The notes under the pieces were generated by a model that worked only from the letters and a program-made list of their open reading frames with translations, ran no database searches and was not told the origin of the DNA. Source: Undaria pinnatifida (taxonomy: Eukaryota > Sar > Phaeophyceae > Laminariales > Alariaceae). Taken from it: a DNA stretch of 64,000 nt. This document shows, in pieces, positions 31,651 through 43,399 of this stretch; the first letter of the stretch is position 1; every line of letters begins with the position of its first letter. A program made the translations under genes and the position numbers. The stretch is taken from the NCBI GenBank assembly GCA_012845835.1, contig JABAKD010000023.1, positions 2,614,197 through 2,678,196 on the forward strand, read 5' to 3'.

Positions 31651-32015
31651 CGATCGACTCGATCTGGACCGATTGCTGACAATTGTGCAATTAGTCCATG
31701 TACAACTTCTGTGGTCACAGGCCAGTATGGGATGATTGTAACTTCATTGGACCTGATGAACCCCGTGAGTGAGTGGTGGTTTCCACTATCCACAAACCCC
31801 GGGCGAGCCGATCAATCGAAAATTGGGTTACACTGTGCAGGGCGGTATCGATCCAGGGTGTCAAAATAAAATGTCCGCGTACCGCGAGGTTGTAGAATAC
31901 GAATAAAAAGTCGGCAGTAGCGCGAGTTGCCCGATGTTTTTGTAGTTGAAAATAGCTTGAAGTGTTTCTGAACCGGAGTTGGACCCTGTTCTTCTGTGGT
32001 TGCGGCGTTGTATCG
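31651..32015. other. Unassigned sequence
   Basis: Nothing recognisable on either strand. Confidence 0.4.
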
Positions 32016-32017
32016 TA

Positions 32018-32870
32018 GAACCTCAGCTAGGTGAGGTTTCCACACAGTGCGGTGCGGTGCTGACCCGGGAGAAGTATGATTTCGTCCATGCTTTCGTGCC
32101 CGGTTTGTTGGCGTTGATGGGGTATGGAAGGATTTCTGGAACGGCGATGGCGCCCTATTCTCACCGGGTGCGTCGAAACGCCCCCCGGCTGTTTGCTGGT
32201 CTATCTCCTCACCGGGTGCCCCTGGCTCTATAGCTGTACAGGCATTCAACGATACGCCAATGCGAAAAATATATTATAGTCGCACCATCGTGCGGAGCTG
32301 TGTCGACCCGCGGGAGAAATCGGATATCGTCCCCTGTTTGTCAGGATTTTTGAAACGGCCACAGGACTCTATATCCATGGTGGGTCCAAGCCTCAGCCAA
32401 TCAGTGGTAAGCGAAAATGGTTAGAGTTCCACGTCTTGCGAAGTGGTGTCGACACGGGATGTAATCGTTGTTGTTCCCGCGTTTTTGGAGCTGTAGAGAA
32501 TCGGGGGATTCTTGAATCAGGGATGGGACCCCATTTTCCGGGTGTGCGACGGAAATGCCCCCCACTGATTAGCCTCTATCCTCCTAGGACGGCGATGTGG
32601 AGCTCGAACCAATCAGCGATTAGCCAACGGGATTGGGGATTTCTCAACGTGCGTGGTAGTGTCTACCCGAGGAAGCTAGGTTTGCTTCCCTGGTTGATGG
32701 AAGTTTCAGAGATGTGGAACGACCTCTGGACCGGGGATGGGACCCTATACCCCCCCGAGGTGGAGCTGGCTCAACATGCGAATAATGGCCAATCAGGAAG
32801 TCAGTCGGCCGGTGGGGTTGGGATTTCCACACCGTGCGGGGAGATATCATGTGTGGATGAATTCTGATCC
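32018..32870 (+). repeat. Degenerate tandem repeat, unit about 220 bp
   Basis: Four degraded units share CCAATCAG, GGGGNTTNGGATTTC, CACANCGTGCGG, GTNTACCCG, GGGATGGGACCC and CCCCC segments in the same order. Some units also carry GTGCGNCGAAACGCCCCCC. The open frames across the array have no known domain. Confidence 0.6.
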
Positions 32871-33545
32871 CGGCATGTGACCCAATCGTGCCCGGGTGAC
32901 GCCTACCTTCTGTATGAATCCTTTTCAATGCGCGACCAGACAAAACTGATATATTTTCATCTTCGTCTAATAAAACTCGAGTCTGAAATACTTAGCTGAC
33001 GAAATCGTAAGCGGTGTAGTTACGTGCTGTATCTGCAAGAAGTCAGCTATCTACACAGCTAGAACCAAGCACCAACATTGCAATAGCATTCGAGGAGTTC
33101 AATGACGAAGGCAGTCATACCACCGTGTTTCGCGCCTGGAATAATGTCAGTACGTTCCTCCACGATCAGAAAACACACAGACAGTCGGTCTGGAAGGCTT
33201 GGATCAAGATGATGCTATTATACAATGCATTGTATGATTCAGAAGCTGCCTCAGTGCGCGTTTCTCAGTGGCTACGAGGGAAACACGCAGCGGACATGGT
33301 CAGTGACCTCACTGGCCCCGGAAGCTTGATTGCGTTAAAATATCATTAAAAACTAACTCGACACGTTTCGTTGCCAGACTAAAGCGTCAGTCGGCTTGTT
33401 GTGGTCGGATTTATCCGATCGAAATCTGATGAATGAAGCTCGGAATCGGCTTCGTAAATATATGTTGATTTTCTCTATCGAACTCTTGGTATCACCTTAC
33501 ATACTGTACGTGCAGACTACGATTGTGTGTACATGGTGACTTCTT
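32871..33545. other. Unassigned sequence
   Basis: I see no repeat copy. A 74-codon frame at 33125-33349 (Trp- and Lys-containing) is the only frame with ordinary composition and has no recognisable domain. Confidence 0.35.
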
Positions 33546-33559
33546 TTATTCTACGAAGT

Positions 33560-33655
33560 ATTGAATCGAACAGTTCGAAGTCCTGCCCTGCCCTACCCGA
33601 AGCATGGGTGCCGGCGAATGCCGGTACTTCTGCGGAGCCCTTGTACATATTTACA
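33560..33655 (+). repeat. H repeat, copy 1
   Basis: An 85-base repeat shared in reverse with 49890-49975: CCTGCCCTGCCCTACCCG, AAGCATGGG, CCGGCGAATGCCGG and GGAGCCCTTGTAC. In this copy the central hairpin is shorter than in copy 2. Confidence 0.75.
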
Positions 33656-33669
33656 TAATTGTTATTTGG

Positions 33670-33975
33670 TTTCGAGGATTTTGTCAGAGGAGTTGGTTTT
33701 TGTCTCGGCCTAAATTTGCGATTCGCGGAACTGGAATTCTCGGACGAATAGCTTCGGTCAAGCGGGGACTTCGGGTGGCGGCTCCAACTCCCCGCGCCCT
33801 CCCGTGTCCGTTCCGCACATCGACGTAAACGCGGACGGATTCCGAGCGAGACAAGCGAGAAGCTGTAAAAATACCGCATGTCGAGGAGGAATTTCGGAGA
33901 TTTTTGTTGTATCTTAATGTCTGCATCACCTCAATGATTTACAAAATTGGCATCATTTTCAACAGGCACTTGACA
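33670..33975 (+). repeat. D-family repeat, uninterrupted copy
   Basis: Contains GGAACTGGAATTCTCGG, GTAAACGCGGACGGATTCC, GAGACAAGCGAGAAGC, CATGTCGAGGAGGAATTTC and the right part CAATGATTTACAAAATTGG. It is the empty-site reference for the LTR element. Confidence 0.85.
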
Positions 33976-34019
33976 ATGTTTTAAATTTCGGGGTGTCATA
34001 CTCTCGAGCGTTTGTTTGT

Positions 34020-34553
34020 TTGTTTTTATACTAGTTCGTTTGGTTTCTTGCTCGGCCTTTAATGTTTTTGTAAACTGTCGTTTTGCCTTTTTTTTTCTTG
34101 ACCTTTCAGCTGCTTCCTGCAGATTTGATTTTTCTGCCAACACGATTTTGAACGTAACGCGATATTTTTCCCTTTTTGTCCATTACAAGTAATAGAAACT
34201 TGAACGTCCTACCAATTTAAGCTAGTTGGCCGCCTGTGCATTACTTGCGGAACGGTCCAGCTTTAGCTTTTCTTTGATTCCCACTATTTGTTTTGTACTT
34301 CCCACCATTCATGCCATTTGTTTTGCACTTGACATAGGTTAATCAGCTGAGTTCTGGTCTTGGCGCGTGATGAGCTCCACCCCGCCCAGCGCCTCATCGC
34401 AACGCCATAGCTCACAACAACGACGCGCCGTTGTTTGCACTGCGATGCCCTGCAGCTCACATCAACAGCGCACCGCAGCGCGGCGCTAGCTCAGCAGATG
34501 GAAGCGCTGTGCTGCTGTGCTTTGCCGTGCTCTGCCGTCCCGGTCGCTCGTTA
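34020..34553 (+). repeat. F-family repeat, copy 1
   Basis: Shared with 46455-46905 and, reversed, with 51228-51607: TTGCTCGGCCTTTAAT, GCCAACACGATTTTGAAC, TGCATTACTTGCGGAACGG, CAGCTGAG and a GC-rich tail of GCAGCGC and GCTGTGC words. The tail is reminiscent of the GCAGA microsatellite at 41.5 kb. Confidence 0.75.
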
Positions 34554-34555
34554 TT

Positions 34556-34885
34556 CATGATATCTAAAACTCCGCGTACACTGATATAAAGATATTTATC
34601 GCTTTATTACATATCCCGATGTTTGTGTGGGCACTTTGTGCTCTCGAAAAATGAATGTAGTGTTTTTTCCACACTGGAGTCATCAAGGGCCCAAGACTCG
34701 AGACGAGACAAAGCAAGGTTCTTTGCTCCGTCCCGTCCGAGACCCAGAACAGCGTAGGGCACCAGCTGCCAGGGGTATGAGACGAGGAATGCACGGCATG
34801 GGCCAGCTAACGTTGCCTGCAACAACTGCCCGCCACAGCAGTAGCGTAAACGAGCGGACGGACGTTGAGCGACACAAGGGAGAAG
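34556..34885 (+). repeat. E-family repeat, copy 2
   Basis: Follows F directly. Landmarks are GATATCTAAAACTCCGCG, CACACTGGAGTCATCAAGGG, CACCAGCTGCCAGGGGT and CTGCAACAACTGCCCGCC. The F-E order is also seen reversed at 51607-51140. Confidence 0.8.
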
Positions 34886-35309
34886 TGTCCGAGGACCAAC
34901 GCCCGAATGGGTAGGGTGGACCGTAACTGGACCAAGTCCGGCGGAAGGCCATCTCCCATGGCCAGGGGTTTTGTTAGTGGGTGAGCTTGCGCAAGTCCCA
35001 CACTACCCGGAAAGATGGCATTCCGGGTGGCTATCTCCACCGAAACTGACCCTCAGGGGACTGGCCGGGTCGACATACACACGCATCCGTATACAACAGC
35101 AGCTTGCGCTGCCGGGGTTGTAACGAGAGGGACAGCCTACGCTATACCTACAATGGGACCCGAAGGGTGCGCCAGCTAGCGTTGGGCTGCGAAAGCAACT
35201 GAGGTAAATCGACACACGACGCGTATGAAAAAACGTGCAAGTGTGGTGAGCTAAAGCTTTATTTTGCCCCATCCGCCGGAGGATTGAAAAAAGCAAAAAA
35301 AAATCGCAT
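34886..35309 (+). mobile_element. SINE-4, full-length copy, plus strand
   Basis: Head CGAGGACCAACGCCCGAATG, body GGCCATCTCCCATGGCCAGG, AGCTTGCGCTGCCGGGGTTG and CTAGCGTTGGGCTGCG, and 3' end GCTAAAGCTTTATTTTGCCC followed by a poly-A tail. It matches 2260-2722 in the other orientation along its whole length except the 40-base duplication there. Confidence 0.82.
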
Positions 35310-35528
35310 TGTTTTGTATTTTGGGGGGTATACGCCCGACCTAGGCACTAGGATCTTGTCATATGTAGAGCTTTGACCGAATGAATAAACGGATGACGAC
35401 GTGTTGATTATGTTTTTATATGGATGGACAACATTTTTAAAATGGCATCATTTCCAAATTGGAATCTAAATATTTTTCCCGGCGTCGCTTTCTTTGATGG
35501 CCGCCTCGAAATGCTTGGCCTTTAGTAC
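35310..35528. other. Unassigned sequence
   Basis: No feature seen apart from a short D-like AAAATGGCATCATTTCC near 35440. Confidence 0.4.
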
Positions 35529-36797
35529 ACGTCTACTTCGTTCCCCCTTGCCGCCTCGGCAAGGCATGCTGCGAAGCATGCCCTAGAAGGCTTGTAGCGA
35601 GAGTGGGGGGGTCTTTCTGGCGGGTGTAAGGCCGGACTCACCCTCAAGGAGTGATACCTTCTTGCTGCTGCGTGCGGCCGCGAGGCTTAGGCGTGGCGGT
35701 AGAGTTGGGTCGCACGTGGTGCGTTAGGCATGGGCACCTACGATTCGCGCGTCTTTTTAGGCAGCAGCGGCGGAGCAGCAATGCTTAATCGGGATGCTCG
35801 TGCGCGGAGGCAGGCGCCACCACGAGCCACGCCACGGCGCAGTCTCGGTTTGCGTGGAGGGAACTGCGCCGGCAGGAGGCTGGATTCGACGACGAAGGAG
35901 GAGGGCGACTGGCCGTCGACGGGCGGGGAAGAGACGGATTGAACTCTCCCTGAACGAGAATTTTGTTTTTCAGATCAGCACCGCAAAGTGCGTGGAGCAT
36001 TTTGTTTTTTTTGGACGGGGGACAAGAGGAACCGACTGGAATTGAGTGTGAACGAGAGCAAGTGCGATGGAGCTGGCCGAGTGAGCTAAGGCGATGAGGC
36101 GGCCACGGGCAACCACAGCACGAGGACGGCACACGGAGACCCACGACCGGCACGCACGTCATCATCATGAGAGCAGCGATCGTCTTTCTTTCAAGGGTTA
36201 TTTTTACGAGGCAGTAGTACAACATGTTACTTACGTCTCTGATTTTTGTAGAGTTTGTAGAAGAGATGTATACCCTTCACGGGGAACGACCCGCCGCAAT
36301 TTTCAATTTTCAGGCACGGGCGTCGTAGCTGCGCTGCAACCTGTCAAATAACTCGGGAAGGAGGGGCGATCATTGATATCTGTACGGTGGTTTTTGGTTC
36401 CATTGCTCTTGTTTCACTGCATGCCCGCGGGTCGTCACTCTGACAGCACTCCAGACAGCAGGCGCGTTCGTCTATACTCACGATTACCGTGCGGTTCGTA
36501 CGGTGCAGGCAGCCCAACCGCTGTAGTTTAAAGCCGCGAGTTGGTTAGTTGTGGGGACGGGGGAATTCTATGCTGTAGTTGAGTGGATACCCGCGGCCAT
36601 GTGAGTTCAGTTGGCACATTTGACCTTTTCACTTGTGCGCCTTTTTCCGTATCGTGCGTTTTTTGGCGGGAAAGCGTAGTATTTCCCTGACGAATTTTGA
36701 TTTCACTGTGGTTTTTCGGATCTTCCTAGGGCTCCAGCACCTTTGTGTGACCACGGACTCTAGATGTTTGACAAGAGTTAATGTGAGAAAACAACAA
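35529..36797 (+). mobile_element. G retroposon, copy 1 (about 1.25 kb)
   Basis: The whole length is matched, reversed, by 48361-49553. The 5' end forms two consecutive hairpins, CCTTGCCG-cct-CGGCAAGG and GCATGCT-gcga-AGCATGC. The body holds one conserved short frame. The 3' end reads GTGTGACCACGGACTC, then GTTAATGTGAGA and a short (AAC)n tail. This resembles a non-autonomous retroposon with a microsatellite tail; no enzyme is encoded. Confidence 0.75.
35730..35942 (+). CDS. Short conserved frame in the G retroposon (uncertain)
   Basis: A 70-codon frame beginning MGTYDSRVFLGSSGG. The opposite copy keeps the same start, frame and about 75 percent of residues over its first 55 codons (49178-49360), including RRQAPPRAT and RRSLGL. 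It is basic and has no domain I recognise. Since the DNA is also similar, conservation of the frame is only weak evidence for coding. Confidence 0.3.
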   Translation: MGTYDSRVFLGSSGGAAMLNRDARARRQAPPRATPRRSLGLRGGNCAGRRLDSTTKEEGDWPSTGGEETD

Positions 36798-36832
36798 CAT
36801 ATGTAGCCACTGCTCCTCTGTGTCGTTGCCTT

Positions 36833-37122
36833 TCGGCTTAGTGAGTTTAGTGCTACGTAACCAACAAAGGATGTGTGGTGAGTACGATTCCCACTGGGAT
36901 CATATCTGATATTATAAAGGAGCACGCGCCCCGCAGACATTATGAATGTTTCGGAAAGCTGTTGGTGTTTTCCTGAGTACGACCAACTGCAAGTACTGGG
37001 AGAGGGGAAAGCTCCGGAGATCCCCCATACGAAGTCAGTGAAAAAAAAGTACCAGGTATCAAAATAGAAAACGTATTTATTTGGAATTTTAGCCAAAACC
37101 CAGTGAATTTGAGTCACGTCAC
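36833..37122 (+). repeat. SINE-3 tRNA-like head and body, copy 1
   Basis: TTAGTGAGTTTAGTGC is A-box-like and GAGTACGATTCCC is B-box-like, about 35 bases apart. ACATTATGAATG follows. The arrangement recurs at 37295-37420. It looks tRNA-derived rather than a functional tRNA, because the acceptor ends do not pair. Confidence 0.5.
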
Positions 37123-37135
37123 AGCAGTGGGTAGT

Positions 37136-37294
37136 TTTTTTTTTGTTTTTTTTATCCTCCGGCGGATGGGGAAAAATATAGCTTTAGCTCACCACACTTC
37201 CACGTATTTTCATACGCGTGGTGTGTCGATTTAACTCAGTTGCTTTCGCAGCCCAACGCTAGCTGGCGCACCCTTCGAGTCCTATTGTAGGTAT
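37136..37294 (-). mobile_element. SINE-4, 5'-truncated copy with 13-bp target duplication
   Basis: AGCAGTGGGTAGT occurs at 37123-37135 and again at 37295-37307, flanking a T run and 159 bases of SINE-4 3' sequence. The element is minus-strand and truncated at its 5' end. 5' truncation, poly-A and long duplications are the signature of target-primed reverse transcription. Confidence 0.9.
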
Positions 37295-37420
37295 AGCAGT
37301 GGGTAGTGCTATGTGTCGTGACTTCGATTCTCGCTGCATTCATATTTGTGTGTTTCGAACGTGCGCGCTGGCGACATTATGAATGGTTATTTCGGTAGTT
37401 TAGCATGTTATGTGCAAGTA
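37295..37420 (+). repeat. SINE-3 tRNA-like head, copy 2
   Basis: With the SINE-4 insert removed, the locus reads CACAGCAGTGGGTAGTGC followed about 20 bases later by GACTTCGATTCTCG. These resemble A and B boxes. ACATTATGAATG follows as in copy 1. The inserted SINE-4 therefore interrupts the A-box region. Confidence 0.5.
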
Positions 37421-38050
37421 GGACTACCCACTGAACTACTGAGACAAGGTATTGAGTAGCTCAGTGGGCAGGGCTGTAGGATTTCTCGGTCAAGTCATTT
37501 TTTTCAAAAGGCGCTGTTCAACGCCTTCCTTATCCGTCCCCTATACCTGATCGTGAACTCGCACTACGCACGGGAGGTAGGAAACACATCCAAGATTGGC
37601 GGGGACGGTTTTGGATTTTGGATTCACTGGGCAGTTCTTTTTCTGACAACGGGTCAACGCGTAGCGGTATAGTCGATGACACAGTAGCAGCAAATCTGTA
37701 GTAGCAGTAGTAGTAGTAGTAGTAGAAGTAATAGTTCTAGTAATAGGTAACGTTTTGACACCATGTATGTACGCGAGCAATCGATGACACAGCACTAAAT
37801 AACCTGTAATAATGGTCGACGGCATAGACCTTGTGCCTGTCGTACCCAGTACTAGGGCATGACATTGCGTTGTCGAATGCATTACGATGCATATTCTCTG
37901 TGTCGTAGCTTGTGACCACAGAGCTGATCTTTCTAGGGTGAAGAATCAGTACGGACACTGGGTGTGCTGGATGTCGACGAGTAGAAGAACGGTTTAATGT
38001 GAAGAACACACACACAGTACGCTGTTTACAAATTCCGAGCTTCAAGAGCA
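37421..38050. other. Mostly unassigned sequence
   Basis: TAGCTCAGTGGGCAGG at about 37454 resembles a tRNA A box but has no convincing B box. A short AGT microsatellite lies at 37700-37730. No gene is supported. Confidence 0.4.
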
Positions 38051-38052
38051 GC

Positions 38053-38054
38053 GG

Positions 38055-38098
<44 letters not shown>

Positions 38099-38140
38099 CT
38101 CACATTAACTCGCATATTCAAGTCCGTGGTCACAGGACAG
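38053..38140 (-). mobile_element. G retroposon 3' fragment with (AAC)n tail
   Basis: A (TTG)n run (38053-38098) is followed by TCTCACATTAACTCGC and AGTCCGTGGTCACAGG, the reversed 3' end of G. The tail is on the element's 3' side, as in the other copies. Confidence 0.75.
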
Positions 38141-38228
38141 GCTCTATCAGTGAATGATAATATTGACCGACACCACAGGCAACGAACGCCTCTCTGGGTA
38201 ATGCAGCGTCCACAATCGTAATATCATA

Positions 38229-38333
38229 CAATAACTCGTAATGCGCGCGATCGGAGTATCACACACAGCTTGCAAAGATGAGTTTCGACGAAATCTTCGA
38301 CCTCACAGCTGGAGTGTATTTTCATTTTTATAA
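38229..38333 (-). repeat. R1 fragment, copy 11
   Basis: Only the R1 head is present: TAATGCGCGCGATCGGAG, TTGCAAAGATGAGTTTCGAC and TCACAGCTGGAGTGTATTTT. It is isolated in unrelated sequence. Confidence 0.85.
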
Positions 38334-38390
38334 TATGGAGGAATGTGATCTCTATGCCAATATTCTGTTTTGTTTTCATCAATTGTCAAC

Positions 38391-39345
38391 TGGCCGCCCT
38401 GGTGGCCTAGTGGTTTTACCCTAGAATACTACTAGCGTTTTTTGTCCTTGAGTTTGATACCCATTACGATCAGATTTGACCTTGTTTGCAAAAATGCCCA
38501 CAAAATACATGAGATCAACTGCTCAGAACGCCTGGAAGCGTGGGTAGGTACCATTCGACGCAAGTCGACGAGGGAAGGAAATGCTGAATTCGTCTCGCGA
38601 AAAAAATGAAGGCACGTGCCGAAGTGGGTAGGGAGAAGGAGGGCCCGCTTTGTGACCCTGGACCTGAGTTACTACTGTGAGGGAGCGCGAGAATGAGGAT
38701 AAAAAATGGGATTAAGAAAAAATATGTTGCGAAGGAATTTTATTACTACCAGTAAATAATATGCCAGTCTCTAGGAAATACGGACGATATTGTCAGCAGT
38801 CGTCATGGTAGAGGCACGCTCCGGTTATTACGTATTGGGGGGACGGGTCCGATTTCGACAACGTGAAAGCACCCACGAAGCAAAGACAGAGAACACGCAT
38901 ATCCCGCCTTTCCCGAGTATAAACAGAGAAGAAGCGCTACGCCGACCTCCCGTACAAGCAAAGCCAACCCCGCACCTATCTTGGACAATACCGCCGCGAC
39001 GAGAGAATGCTCTCCTCTTCTTCGTGTTCCTCCTCGCCCGTGACCACGATGACCCATAAATGCGACAGCCTCTAAGTAACAAACAAAGCTCTCCTCTTTC
39101 ACAACCTCGCTGGCTGACATGGCCCCATGTCGACGACTGATATAAACCGATTTTGCCTCCTGTCGACTTTGAACTTCGATTGCGAAGGGGACAACAGTGC
39201 AGTTTCTTCATTGATGCCAAGTCCTCTTTCGTTGCGCCTAGAGGCGACGTAGGTTCTCAATACTATTTTCGGTATTTTTGTTTGATATACGCCAACTTTC
39301 ACTTGATGGCGAATTTAACAACTTTTTCGCCTATCCTTGACTTCT
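38391..39345 (+). mobile_element. SINE-2 (tRNA-headed, about 955 bp), copy plus
   Basis: The head contains TGGCCTAGTGG (38403-38413, A box) and GAGTTTGATAC (38450-38460, B-box-like). The whole length is matched reversed by 50090-51066, where the B box is closer to consensus (GAGTTCGACATCC). There is no poly-A tail at its 3' end. A segment reading LSKIGAG and LLVREVG in one minus-strand frame is open in both copies, but no domain is recognised. The length is unusual for a SINE, so it may be a tRNA head fused to other sequence. Confidence 0.7.
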
Positions 39346-39465
39346 TCCATTTGAATGGAAATCGGAACGACTTACATACAATAAACAAGACATTCCCGGG
39401 TAGGTCGATTCCTCTGTAGTCGTCTGAAAGCGTGAGCCGAACGTGGCGACCAGTTATCGCTGCAA

Positions 39466-39581
39466 TTTTTTTTTTTTTCCGCCGGTAAGAGAAAAATAAA
39501 GCTTTAGCACACCAAACTTGCACATATTTTCATATGCATCGTTTGTCGATTCAACTCCGTTGCTTTCGCAGCCAAACGCTA
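39466..39581 (-). mobile_element. SINE-4, short 5'-truncated copy
   Basis: A T run followed by CCGCCGGTAAGAGAAAAATA and GTTGCTTTCGCAGCC, the reversed 3' end of SINE-4. GCTGCAA flanks it at 39459-39465 and 39582-39588, a probable target duplication. Confidence 0.8.
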
Positions 39582-39697
39582 GCTGCAACACTCAACCTGA
39601 GTTGCCTCGTGGGGCCTGCGTTGAGTCCTTGATACGTTACATTTTTTACATTAATATATTTTTATGGACGACGTGCAACATGTTGTTATTATATTGT

Positions 39698-40442
39698 CTA
39701 GAACGCTAACGTCGTGGCAATGGCGTTTATTTGGATCTTAAAAAATTTCTTCGTTATAAACTCCATTGCAAAATAGCTTCGTTTCCCAAGCTCCGCTCGG
39801 CCTCCGGCAGCCTCGCGCTGCCGCCACATACTATCCGCACAGCAGCACTACGACGTGCCGGCGAAAAAACGGCAGTCAGTGCCCCACCTCGGCGTGGGGG
39901 GAGCGAGGGAATCGCCTTCCCCGGGACGGCTCACTTGTCGGCCTCCGCTTTTTCTTCGTCGCTGCACGCTTTCATTTTTGCATTTTGTCGAACTCGGACA
40001 ATGCTGTGAATTGTCCTGGTGTTGTTGTTCTTGCTGTCGACGCAGGTGCGCGTGTTGTCTCGTGTTCATAGCTCAAGTGGCAAAACAACATGTCTAAAGT
40101 TAAACATAGTTGGAGCATGGTTGGATTTTGAAAAATGTAAAAGCCGGCAGCGACGAAGAAGTAGCGGATGGCGGAATACGAGCCGTCCTTGGGGATGGCA
40201 ATTTCTACGCTTCCCCCTCGACAAGATGGGGCACCAACAGCTGTTTTTTTGCCGGCACGTCGTAGTGCTGCTGTGCGAATGGAATGTGGCGGCACCACGT
40301 GGCTGCCGGAGGCTGCGTGGAGCTCGGGAGTCGGAGGCTGCGTGGAGCTCGGGAGTCGAGTATATTTTTCTTGGCGGGGGGTTATAACCACGATATTTTC
40401 AAAAATCCAAATAAACGCCACTACCACGAGTTAGCGTATCAG
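39698..40442. mobile_element. Foldback element with arms of about 300 bp
   Basis: The left arm 39698-39995 and right arm 40120-40442 are reverse complements along nearly their whole length, for example GCCGGCACGTCGTAGTGCTGC against its complement near 39842. The terminal words are CTAGAACGCTAACG and CTGATACGCTAACT when both are read inward. The loop is about 125 bases. The right arm has a local 23-base duplication (GGAGGCTGCGTGGAGCTCGG). No enzyme is encoded. Confidence 0.8.
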
Positions 40443-40506
40443 AATGGACATATATTTCCAAAGATCTATGAAAACGACACTACCACGAGGTTAGCGTATT
40501 ACAAAA
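40443..40506 (+). repeat. Extra copy of the foldback terminus
   Basis: AACGACACTACCACGAGG and TTAGCGTATTAC repeat the outer end of the right foldback arm directly beside it. Confidence 0.65.
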
Positions 40507-40811
40507 GCCGGTCGCCCCGGTGGCGTATCAGGTTATCCCCGAGCCTCGTATAGGTCAGTTTCGTGAGTTCGAGCCCCGCCGAGTGCATACTCGTATAAAT
40601 TGTTGGGACTTTTTCTAGTGCACAAATTGACTTGCGGAAAGCGCGAAAGCGTGAGTTAGCAACACTCTATGAAAAATCGACCAGCAGTGGAATTGCAGAA
40701 CCCTATGCGCGATAAAATTGAAGGCAAGAACCGGGGGGGAGAAGGCACCACACCTGTGACCACAGCTTGTCCAGAAGCTAGAAAGTAGGAGTGTGCAAAA
40801 AAAAAAAAAAT
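40507..40811 (+). mobile_element. SINE-1, copy 2 (plus strand)
   Basis: tRNA-like head with A box TGGCGTATCAGG (40521-40532) and B box AGTTCGAGCCC (40566-40576). The body contains GACTTGCGGAAAGCGCG, AGCAACACTC and GACCACAGCTTGTCC, and ends in a poly-A run. It is the best-preserved pol III promoter in the window. Confidence 0.85.
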
Positions 40812-40989
40812 CAAAAAAAGGATATCTCGTTAGTCGTAAAATGAAATTCATTAATGAAAAAATATAACATAGGAAGCACAAAGCCCCCACGAGGTAACTC
40901 AGCTTGAGTTTTGCAGCGATAACCGGTGGCCACGTTCGGCTGACGGTTTCAGTGATGCATAACAGGTCGACTCTACGGAGGAATTGACC

Positions 40990-42380
<1,391 letters not shown>

Positions 42381-42389
42381 TAAACAGGG

Positions 42390-42780
42390 GAGTCACTGAC
42401 CTGTATCTGTCACGAGGGTACAAACCGCGTAACGCGCGCGATGGAAGTATCACACTCAGGTTGCAGAGTTGGGTTTTAATCAAAAACATCATTTATGGTC
42501 GATCTCACATCTGGAGTCTACTTTTTTCTTTCAGAGAAATATTACTAAAATTAAAATACACTCCAGCTGTGAGATCGAAGATTTCGTCGAAACTCATATT
42601 ATTAGCAAACTGTGTGTGATACCCCGATCGCGCGTATTGCGGGTTGTGTGTTCTCATTAAGGATATTGGTCGGCGACTCTCCTTGCGACTACAATGATGT
42701 AGCTATCAAGGTCAACAAGGTGATGTTAGGCAGTCTTCACGCGGAAACTATAAAACTCGTTTCATAGGGGAACAAAAATA
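42390..42780. repeat. R1 copies 12 (minus, diverged) and 13 (plus), head to head
   Basis: The minus copy (42390-42530) has AACGCGCGCGATGGAAG and GATCTCACATCTGGAGTC. The plus copy (42545-42780) has CACTCCAGCTGTGAGATC, CGCGCGTATTGCGGG and a diverged hairpin region (ACTACAATGATGTAGCTATC). Their heads face each other across about 15 bases. Confidence 0.75.
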
Positions 42781-42784
42781 CTTC

Positions 42785-43074
42785 GAGAAATACACATTTA
42801 CAAGCAGTGTGTGTAGTGGCTTCAAATATAACTATTTTCTCTTCACCCAAACATTTCCAACATTATTATCATCAGTGCACCCAGTCAGTGTCTGTGCCGA
42901 TTCTTCATCCTAGAGAGATAAAAATATGTTGGCCACAAACTGATGTGAAATAGAGCAAACAAGACAGCCGCAATTCGTCAAGCAAGGTAAAGCAAAGTGA
43001 ACCGTCAGCCTACCTAATGGGATAACACAACAAAACGAGCCAGACAATAAAAAAAGGCAGTGATAAGATCGAAA
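42785..43074. other. Unassigned sequence
   Basis: No landmark found. Confidence 0.4.
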
Positions 43075-43330
43075 ATGTCCCCCAAACACATATCTGCACG
43101 CTGAATGTGTGATGCTCCGATCGCTCGCGCGTATTACTGGGGGTATCCTCATGAAAGATTGGATGGGTGACTCACCTTGGAACTACAGCAGTGTAGCTTG
43201 TACAAGGGTCAACAGGGGATGCTGAACAATCTGTGGGCGTAAACCATATACCACCCGTTTCACTAGGATGGCAAAATCTGACCGCTGTAGAACGCACCTG
43301 ATTATTAATTTGTCCTGTCGGTGGTAGTCG
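43075..43330 (+). repeat. R1 copy 14, strongly diverged
   Basis: Retains TGTGTGATGCTCCGATCG, GTGTAGCTTG, GGGTCAACAGGGGATG and GGCAAAATCTGACCGCTG in the R1 order. Confidence 0.65.
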
Positions 43331-43399
43331 CATGACCGATGACGGGAGGGGTTCGGTAACGAAAGGATAAGTCGCATAAATTTTTCGAAAGAGCTTACT

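Noticed and set aside
31740-31800. Hammerhead ribozyme core (CTGATGA)
   Set aside because: The CTGATGA word occurs, but no GAAA partner with the required stems was found here or at 51.38 kb.
37440-37510. Possible tRNA gene at TAGCTCAGTGGGCAGG
   Set aside because: A-box-like, but there is no B box at the right distance and no cloverleaf can be drawn.
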